This document shows, piece after piece, positions 17,962 to 22,944 of a stretch of DNA of 22,944 bases. Positions within the stretch are counted from its first letter, which is position 1; each line of letters starts with the position of its first letter. The stretch is from an uncultured Clostridia bacterium (GTDB lineage Bacteria > Bacillota > Clostridia > Christensenellales > Borkfalkiaceae), in the NCBI GenBank assembly GCA_947176485.1, contig CAMWQS010000010.1:1-22944 (forward strand), in the 5' to 3' direction. The notes beneath the pieces are model-generated. The model saw only the letters and a list, made by a program, of their open reading frames with translations, searched no databases and had not been told where the DNA came from. The position numbers and the translations under genes are program-made.

Positions 17962-19251
17962 ATGTCCGAAGAAACAAATTCAAAAAAATCGCATTATATA
18001 TCGGGTAAAGAATCCCGCCGTATTGCAAGGGAAAACGCCAAGCAGACGAAGTACTTTGAAAAGCGGAAGAAAAGAAAGGTGAAAGAGGAAGAATTCGTTA
18101 CGACGATGAAAGATTCTTCAAATATCCTCGAAATCGAAGATTTGCACACCTTTTTCTTCACTGACGCGGGCGTAGTAAAGGCAGTTAACGGTGTTACTTT
18201 CTCGATACCCGAAGGGGCGACGGTCGGCGTCGTTGGTGAAAGCGGTTGCGGTAAATCGGTAACCTCGCTTTCTACGATGCAGCTCGTTCAAGGACCCGCG
18301 GGACAAATAGTCGACGGCGCGATAAGGTTCAAGTCAAATTCATATAAGCGCGACGAAAAGGGGCGCAAAATCCCCGTTTACGAAACCGAAAACGGAGAAC
18401 CCGTATTGGATAAGCACGGTAAGCCCGTTATAAAAAAGAACGAGCTTGGCGGCAATATGTACGAGCGGGAGGAGCGCGTAGTCGACATCGCAAAGATGCC
18501 TACCGACGCTATGCGCGCTATCCGTGGTAGTGAAATTGCCATGATTTTCCAAGAGCCTATGACTTCGCTGAACCCCGTGTTCACCATAGGTAACCAGCTT
18601 AACGAAGTTGCGCTTTTGCACCTTGAAGGCATATCCAAAGCCAAGGCGAAAGAGCGTAGCCTTGAAATGTTGAAGCTCGTCGGTATGGCTGATGCAGAGG
18701 GTGTGTACAAAAAGTACCCGCACGAGCTTTCCGGCGGTATGCGCCAGAGAGTTATGATAGCAATGGCGCTTTTGTGCAACCCCCGCCTAATTATCGCGGA
18801 CGAGCCCACTACGGCGCTTGACGTTACCATTCAGGCTCAAATTCTTGACCTTTTGAAGGATATAAAGAAGAAAATTAACGGAAGTATAATGCTTATCACG
18901 CACGACTTGGGCGTGGTTGCGGAAATGGCTGACTTCGTAGTCGTTATGTACGCGGGCAAAGTAATCGAAATGGGTACGGCGGAAGATATTTTCGATAACC
19001 CTCTGCACCCGTATACGATAGGTTTACAAAAGAGTAAGCCCACCGTTGACGGCGAAGTGGAATCACTTTATTGTATTCCCGGCTTCGTTCCCAACCCCGT
19101 GGATATGCCAAACTATTGTTACTTCCGTGACAGATGCGACAAGTGCCGCGGTGAGTGTGCGGGCGAATACCCCAAACTTATAAAAGTATCGCCTACGCAC
19201 AGCGTATCTTGCTACGTATACGAAACGAAAGAAAACGAGAAGGAGGTTTAA
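17962..19251 (+). CDS. oppD: Peptide ABC transporter ATPase, OppD/DppD type, with basic N-terminal extension and internal insertion
   Basis: The first nucleotide-binding subunit, 429 residues against a usual 320-350. Complete motifs: Walker A GESGCGKS at 92-99, Q-loop Gln197 (MIFQEP), signature LSGGMRQR from 256, Walker B with Asp280-Glu281 (IIADEP), and switch His314 (ITHD). Two parts are extra: a very basic N-terminal extension of about 50 residues (RRIARENAK, EKRKKRKVKEEE) and roughly 45 residues between Walker A and the Q-loop (about 120-165, charged, with DENGxP-like hairpin repeats). The C-terminal oligo_HPY domain holds Cys386, 392, 395, 399 and 417, a pattern linked to an Fe-S cluster in some DppD proteins. 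The ribosome site AGAGGT overlaps the oppC stop, so translation is probably coupled. Confidence 0.95.
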   Translation: MSEETNSKKSHYISGKESRRIARENAKQTKYFEKRKKRKVKEEEFVTTMKDSSNILEIEDLHTFFFTDAGVVKAVNGVTFSIPEGATVGVVGESGCGKSVTSLSTMQLVQGPAGQIVDGAIRFKSNSYKRDEKGRKIPVYETENGEPVLDKHGKPVIKKNELGGNMYEREERVVDIAKMPTDAMRAIRGSEIAMIFQEPMTSLNPVFTIGNQLNEVALLHLEGISKAKAKERSLEMLKLVGMADAEGVYKKYPHELSGGMRQRVMIAMALLCNPRLIIADEPTTALDVTIQAQILDLLKDIKKKINGSIMLITHDLGVVAEMADFVVVMYAGKVIEMGTAEDIFDNPLHPYTIGLQKSKPTVDGEVESLYCIPGFVPNPVDMPNYCYFRDRCDKCRGECAGEYPKLIKVSPTHSVSCYVYETKENEKEV

Positions 19252-19252
19252 T

Positions 19253-20416
19253 ATGGCTGAAAATACAGCAAGCGAAGTTGATGAGCTTCCCGAACAACCT
19301 CTTTTGGAAGTTAAAAATTTAAAACAGTATTTCGTGGTTGATACCACGCTTTTGGGCAGACCGACGAAATATCTTAAAGCAGTTGACGGCGTTTCGTTTA
19401 AAATAAGCAAGGGTAAAACCCTTGGAATAGTCGGCGAAAGCGGTTGCGGAAAGACTACGATGGGCAGAACGGTTCTTCGTCTTTACGATGTAACTGGCGG
19501 GGAAATTTGGTTCAAGGGACAGGAAGTTTCGAAAATCAGCAACCGTGATTTCAATAAGCTTCGCCCCAATATGCAAATGATTTTCCAAGACCCGTATGCA
19601 AGCCTTTCACCTAGGCTTACGGTAGGCGAAATTATCGGCGAGGCAGTGCGTGAGCATAAAATCGTGCCCAAAGAGGAATATCACGACTATATTTTAAGCG
19701 TTATGAAGATGTGCGGACTTCAACCGCACTACTTTGAAAGATACCCGCACGAGTTCTCGGGCGGGCAAAGACAAAGAATTTGTATTGCCCGTGCGTTGGC
19801 ATTAAAGCCCGACCTCGTTATCTGCGACGAGCCCGTATCCGCGCTTGACGTTTCCATTCAAGCTCAGATTATAAATATGCTTAAAGAATTGCAGCAGAAA
19901 CTGCAATTAACATACGTGTTCATTTCGCACGATTTGTCGGTTGTAAAGCATATTTCGGACGAAGTTGGCGTTATGTACCTCGGCAGCATGGTTGAATACG
20001 GCACGAAAGAGGCAATATTCTCAAACACTCTGCACCCGTACACCAAGGCGCTTTTCTCGGCTGTTCCCGTGCCCAACCCGCACGTAAAAATGAACAGAAT
20101 TATATTAAAAGGCGATATCCCGTCGCCCGTAAATCCTCCCAAGGGTTGTAAGTTCCACACCCGTTGCGAGCATTGTATGGATATATGCGAAATGGTTCGC
20201 CCCGCGTATAAAGAGGTAGAAAAAGGGCATTTCTGCGCTTGTCACCTCTATAACACGCCCGAAGAAAACGAGAATTGCAAGAAAGAGCTTCAAAAGCTTC
20301 AAGAGCTTGAAAGAATTACTAAGCTTGCAAAGGAAGATATGCGGGTGTTCAAGAAAAAGAACGAAGAGAAGGCGGAGGAACCCGCTGACGAGCAAAAGGT
20401 GAATGATGGCGAATAG
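19253..20416 (+). CDS. oppF: Peptide ABC transporter ATPase, OppF/DppF type, with charged C-terminal tail
   Basis: The second nucleotide-binding subunit, 387 residues. Motifs: Walker A GESGCGKT at 61-68, Q-loop Gln112 (MIFQDPYASLSPR), signature FSGGQRQR from 168, Walker B with Asp192-Glu193 (VICDEP), and switch His226 (ISHD). The Walker A to Q-loop distance is normal, unlike OppD. The C-terminal oligo_HPY domain has Cys299, 305, 308, 312, 328 and 330; the first four have the same spacing as in OppD. After about residue 335 comes a Lys/Glu-rich tail (KELQKLQELERITKLAKED) that looks like a coiled coil. AGGAGG at 19241-19246 overlaps the oppD stop. The end overlaps the next gene by 14 nt. Confidence 0.95.
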   Translation: MAENTASEVDELPEQPLLEVKNLKQYFVVDTTLLGRPTKYLKAVDGVSFKISKGKTLGIVGESGCGKTTMGRTVLRLYDVTGGEIWFKGQEVSKISNRDFNKLRPNMQMIFQDPYASLSPRLTVGEIIGEAVREHKIVPKEEYHDYILSVMKMCGLQPHYFERYPHEFSGGQRQRICIARALALKPDLVICDEPVSALDVSIQAQIINMLKELQQKLQLTYVFISHDLSVVKHISDEVGVMYLGSMVEYGTKEAIFSNTLHPYTKALFSAVPVPNPHVKMNRIILKGDIPSPVNPPKGCKFHTRCEHCMDICEMVRPAYKEVEKGHFCACHLYNTPEENENCKKELQKLQELERITKLAKEDMRVFKKKNEEKAEEPADEQKVNDGE

Positions 20417-20663
20417 AAGGTCTGACGACGACCTTGATACGACTACTAGCTTTGCGGATATGAACGTGGACGGGTTTAAATGGTACAACCCGAAAGCGAA
20501 GCAAAAGAAGCAAGGCGACATGAAAAAAGTCAAGACCAAGGTTTCAAGAAAAGAGTATTGGGCGATGGTAAGGGGCGCGTTTGCCGCTATTGCCCCGTTC
20601 ATACTTATTTCTATCGTAATGTTCGGCTTGGTATTTTTGCTTGCATATTTCTGGTTAAAATAA
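20403..20663 (+). CDS. Small C-terminally anchored membrane protein, last gene of the opp operon
   Basis: An 86-residue protein I do not recognise. Residues 1-about 57 are hydrophilic: first acidic (SDDDLD), then basic (KAKQKKQGDMKKVKTKVSRKE). One strongly hydrophobic helix (about 60-84, APFILISIVMFGLVFLLAY) is followed at once by the end of the protein, so it should sit in the membrane with its N-terminus in the cytoplasm. The gene overlaps oppF by 14 nt and is read from a site AAAGGTG; either of two adjacent ATGs (20403, 20406) could be used, the second having slightly better spacing. The overlap and the terminator just behind it place it firmly in the operon. An accessory subunit or stabiliser of the Opp complex is possible but only inferred from context. 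Confidence 0.75.
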   Translation: MMANRRSDDDLDTTTSFADMNVDGFKWYNPKAKQKKQGDMKKVKTKVSRKEYWAMVRGAFAAIAPFILISIVMFGLVFLLAYFWLK

Positions 20664-20667
20664 AATT

Positions 20668-20709
20668 AAGCCCCCCGCGCACAACGTGCGCGGGGGGCTT
20701 CGTTTTTTT
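20668..20709 (+). terminator. Strong intrinsic terminator of the operon, possibly bidirectional
   Basis: A perfect 15-bp inverted repeat (arms 20668-20682 and 20686-20700, starting AAGCCCCCCGCGC) around an AAC loop is followed by seven Ts at 20703-20709. It lies 5 nt after the last gene. On the other strand the same hairpin is followed by AATTTTATTTT, a weaker U-tract, so it may also stop transcription arriving from pyk, whose stop is at 20727. Confidence 0.9.
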
Positions 20710-20726
20710 ATAGAGATTAGTAGGTA

Positions 20727-22145
20727 TTAAACCGTTTCAACGTTTATGAGGTTAGAGTTGCCGCTTTTGCCGTTCGGCGTGCCGCCGGTAAGAACGATTT
20801 TATCGCCCTTTTGAACGATGCCCGAATCAAGCGCAGCGCGCTTAGCGTAATGGAACAGGACGTCAACCGAATAGAATTCCTCGCTCATTACGGGAATAAC
20901 GCCCCAGCTTAAAGAAAGCTTTCTGTAAGCTCTTTCGTCGGTCGTCATACCGATAATGTCTATCATGGGACGGAAGCGCGAAACCGTTCTTGCCGTGCCG
21001 CCAGTTCGCGTACAAACGACGATAACTTTTGCGCCGATGTCGTGTGCAAGGGTGCAAGCGGAGTGCGCAAGCGCTTCCGAAAGCTTGTTAATGTTATAAT
21101 CGTTTTCGTTAATATGTGCAATGTAGGAGGTGTTTGCCTCGGCTTGTGCAGCAATCTTTGCCATAGCTTTTACGGCTTCAACGGGGTATGCGCCCGCGGC
21201 GGTTTCGCCCGAAAGCATTATCGCCGACGAACCGTCGTAAACTGCGTTTGCAACGTCGGAAATTTCCGCACGGGTGGGGCGGGGCTGCTTAATCATTGAT
21301 TCAAGCATCTCAGTTGCGGTAATAGAGCGCTTACCGCAAATACGGCACTTCTTAATAATCGTCTTTTGAATGCTGGGAAGCTCTTCAAAGGGCACTTCAA
21401 CGCCGAGGTCGCCACGCGCAACCATTATTCCGTCGCATACTTTTAAGATTTCGTCAAGGTTGTTTACGCCCGCACGGCTTTCGATTTTAGCGATAATTTC
21501 TATCTCGCCGTCTTTAGAACCGCACTGTCTGAGCCAGTTTCTTATGTCTAAAACGTCTTGTGCTTTCGAAACGAAAGAAGCGGCAACGAAGTCAATACCT
21601 TGCTCAACACCGAATTTAAGGTCGGCTTTGTCTTGCTCGGAAAGGTATTCCATTTCAAGCTCTTTCTCGGGGAAGAACATTGATTTTCTGTCGGAAAGTA
21701 CGCCGCCGACAACGGTTTTGCAGATAACGTTAGGCTTTTCAACCTTAACGACTTCGAAAATCATAAGCCCGTTGTTAAGAAGAATTTTATCGCCGGGGAA
21801 CATTTGGTCGCAAATTCCCGCGAACGAAACTGAAACCCTCGTCTTGTCGCCAACGATATCGTCGGTAGTGAAGGTGAAGGTATCACCGTCTTTTAAGGTG
21901 ATTTTGCCCTTTTCAAAGGTCTTAATTCTGAACTCGGGACCTTTCGTGTCCAATAAAATGGCAATGGGTGCCTTTTTCTGCTCTCTAAGCTTTTTAACAA
22001 TAGCAATTTTTTGTGCGTGGTCTTCGTGCGTGCCGTGTGAAAAGTTAAGGCGGGCAACATTCATGCCGGCGTCAATTAAGTCGGATAAAACGCTTTCCGT
22101 TTCACTGGCGGGACCAAGCGTGCAGATAATCTTAGTTTTTTTCAT
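20727..22145 (-). CDS. pyk: Pyruvate kinase
   Basis: Catalyses the last step of glycolysis, phosphoenolpyruvate + ADP to pyruvate + ATP, in the cytoplasm. The 472 residues match the standard bacterial form without the extra C-terminal PEP-utiliser domain seen in some Firmicutes. Visible motifs: KTKIICTLGPAS at the start, ARLNFSHG (Arg32, Asn34, Ser36, His37), DTKGPEFR, the signature IEIIAKIESRAG with catalytic Lys220 and metal-binding Glu222, MVARGDLGVE with Asp246, ITATEMLESM and the C-terminal allosteric-type domain ending GNSNLINVETV. GKRSITATEM replaces the usual GKPVITATQM, a mild departure. The ribosome site AAGAGGT overlaps the stop of the upstream 103-aa gene, so the two are likely co-transcribed and perhaps coupled. 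Confidence 0.97.
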   Translation of the reverse strand: MKKTKIICTLGPASETESVLSDLIDAGMNVARLNFSHGTHEDHAQKIAIVKKLREQKKAPIAILLDTKGPEFRIKTFEKGKITLKDGDTFTFTTDDIVGDKTRVSVSFAGICDQMFPGDKILLNNGLMIFEVVKVEKPNVICKTVVGGVLSDRKSMFFPEKELEMEYLSEQDKADLKFGVEQGIDFVAASFVSKAQDVLDIRNWLRQCGSKDGEIEIIAKIESRAGVNNLDEILKVCDGIMVARGDLGVEVPFEELPSIQKTIIKKCRICGKRSITATEMLESMIKQPRPTRAEISDVANAVYDGSSAIMLSGETAAGAYPVEAVKAMAKIAAQAEANTSYIAHINENDYNINKLSEALAHSACTLAHDIGAKVIVVCTRTGGTARTVSRFRPMIDIIGMTTDERAYRKLSLSWGVIPVMSEEFYSVDVLFHYAKRAALDSGIVQKGDKIVLTGGTPNGKSGNSNLINVETV

Positions 22146-22157
22146 TTAATTTACCTC

Positions 22158-22469
22158 TTAAATCTGTTCAAAATCTTCGGGATGCTTTTTATAATCTTGA
22201 TATAAACGAAGCCTTGGCAAAAATTGAAGGAATGCATAAGCTAAGTTAAACAGCAATATTACTAAACTTACAATCAGCAGTATCGTTCCCGCAATAAAAA
22301 TTTCATAGCCGTATTGTGGCGCATATTGTGCATACATAGCCAAGAACATACCAATTAAAAAGAAGACACACGGCAATATTACCATTAATAATGTGCCCGC
22401 AAGTAATTGCTTGTATTTTTTATCAGTAACCAATAAACCTCTTCGTCTTAATTCATCAATGTCGTTCAT
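22158..22469 (-). CDS. Small two-helix membrane protein upstream of pyk
   Basis: A 103-residue protein with no recognised family. It starts with a charged segment (MNDIDELRRRGLLVTDKKYK), then has two hydrophobic helices (about 23-46, LLAGTLLMVILPCVFFLIGM, and about 56-82, IFIAGTILLIVSLVILLF), and ends in a basic/acidic tail (RLRLYQDYKKHPEDFEQI). Both termini probably face the cytoplasm. AGAGGT is well placed before the ATG, and the gene ends 12 nt before the pyk start. It is the first gene after the minus-strand promoter, so it shares transcription with pyk; a functional link is not evident. Confidence 0.75.
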   Translation of the reverse strand: MNDIDELRRRGLLVTDKKYKQLLAGTLLMVILPCVFFLIGMFLAMYAQYAPQYGYEIFIAGTILLIVSLVILLFNLAYAFLQFLPRLRLYQDYKKHPEDFEQI

Positions 22470-22494
22470 TTATACCTCTAGAATGCTACTTATT

Positions 22495-22523
22495 ATTTTA
22501 AAATATATTTATTTAAAAAGCAA
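22495..22523 (-). promoter_or_regulatory. Predicted promoter of the membrane protein-pyk operon
   Basis: Read on the minus strand, -35 TTGCTT (22518-22523) and -10 TAAAAT (22495-22500) are separated by exactly 17 bp. Transcription would start near 22488, about 19 nt before the ATG at 22469. The spacer is AT-rich. Confidence 0.6.
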
Positions 22524-22540
22524 CTTAAACGGCAAATTAG

Positions 22541-22570
22541 TTGCCCGATTTTATTAAAAAGTGCTATAAT
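22541..22570 (+). promoter_or_regulatory. Predicted rnpB promoter with extended -10
   Basis: TTGCCC (22541-22546) and a perfect TATAAT (22565-22570) lie 18 bp apart, and a TG dinucleotide at 22562-22563 makes an extended -10 element. The predicted start near 22577 coincides with the first base of the RNA's closing helix, which supports both calls. Confidence 0.8.
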
Positions 22571-22577
22571 GGCTAAG

Positions 22578-22932
22578 GTTTGAGTTAATTATACGGTTGC
22601 GGGCTACTTTAAGTAGCGTGAGGAAAGTCCGAGCATCGTAGGGCAAGGGTGCTTGTTAACGGCAAGAGAAGGCGACTTCAAGGAAAGTGAACAGAAATAT
22701 ACCGCGGGGAAACCCGTAAGGTTGGAATGGCGAGGTAAGAGCTCACCGTCCCCTTGGTGACAAGGGGAGCCAATTAAACCCCACCCGATGCAAGATTGGG
22801 CTGTAGGCTTGCTTAAATGCAAAGGCTGCCCGTCTGCTTACAGCCGTAAATATCGCTTGAGCTTGTAGGCGACTGCAAGATTAGATAGATAACCGTACAC
22901 GACAGAACTCGGCTTACAGATTAATCTCAAAC
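22578..22932 (+). ncRNA. rnpB: RNase P RNA, bacterial type A
   Basis: The catalytic RNA that trims the 5' leader from pre-tRNAs. Conserved blocks occur in order: GAGGAAAGTCCGAGC (from 22619), AGGGCAAGGGTGC, the ACAGAAATATACCGC segment near 22690, GGTAAGAGCTCACCG near 22733, and the 3' block with GATAGATAACCGT and GACAGAACTCGGCTTAC. The ends pair as helix P1: GTTTGAG at 22578-22584 with CTCAAAC at 22926-22932, which sets the limits. The length of about 355 nt is normal. The arrangement fits type A rather than the Bacillus type B. No terminator is visible in the last 12 bases of the window. Confidence 0.95.
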
Positions 22933-22944
22933 TAAACTTTATAG

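Noticed and set aside
21370..22149. Plus-strand open frame (259 codons) opposite pyk
   Set aside because: Pyruvate kinase is certain on the minus strand and this frame shows Ser/Pro/Thr-rich shadow composition without a start context.

Overview
The window looks like a chromosomal segment of an uncultured, Gram-positive, Clostridia-like bacterium of moderate GC. Supporting signs are lipoprotein signal peptides, strong AGGAGG-type ribosome binding sites in front of most genes, TTGnnn/TATAAT-type promoters, BspA-type leucine-rich repeats and GLUG-like beta-helix surface proteins of the kind common in gut Firmicutes, and an RNase P RNA of type A rather than the type B of Bacilli. The exact lineage cannot be read from the sequence, and no mobile elements, tRNAs or CRISPR arrays were seen.

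Positions 1-20709 appear to be one nine-gene plus-strand operon with a promoter at its head (40-69) and a strong intrinsic terminator at its end (20668-20709). The order is: a 1364-aa lipoprotein with a beta-helix region and repeated G-x-W modules; a 2501-aa cell-envelope subtilisin-family protease with a PA insert, Fn3/Ig-like regions, about 27 BspA-type LRRs and a Cys/Gly-rich C-terminal membrane anchor; a 481/482-aa lipoprotein with InlB-like and beta-helix regions; an oversized OppA-like peptide-binding lipoprotein; OppB and OppC permeases; OppD and OppF ATPases; and an 86-aa membrane protein. From gene 2 onward the genes overlap or lie close together (largest gap 27 nt), and several ribosome sites sit inside the preceding stop region, which suggests translational coupling.

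The inferred job of the operon is protein harvesting: the giant protease cuts protein outside the cell, the lipoproteins bind substrate or neighbouring surfaces, and the Opp system imports the peptides. Several transporter parts carry extra segments unlike the textbook family: about 190 extra residues in OppA, about 45 in OppD between Walker A and the Q-loop, and charged tails on OppC, OppD and OppF.

Positions 20727-22523 hold a minus-strand pair, a 103-aa two-helix membrane protein followed by pyruvate kinase (pyk), converging on the operon. A divergent promoter region (22495-22570) separates this pair from the plus-strand RNase P RNA gene (rnpB, 22578-22932), which ends just inside the window.
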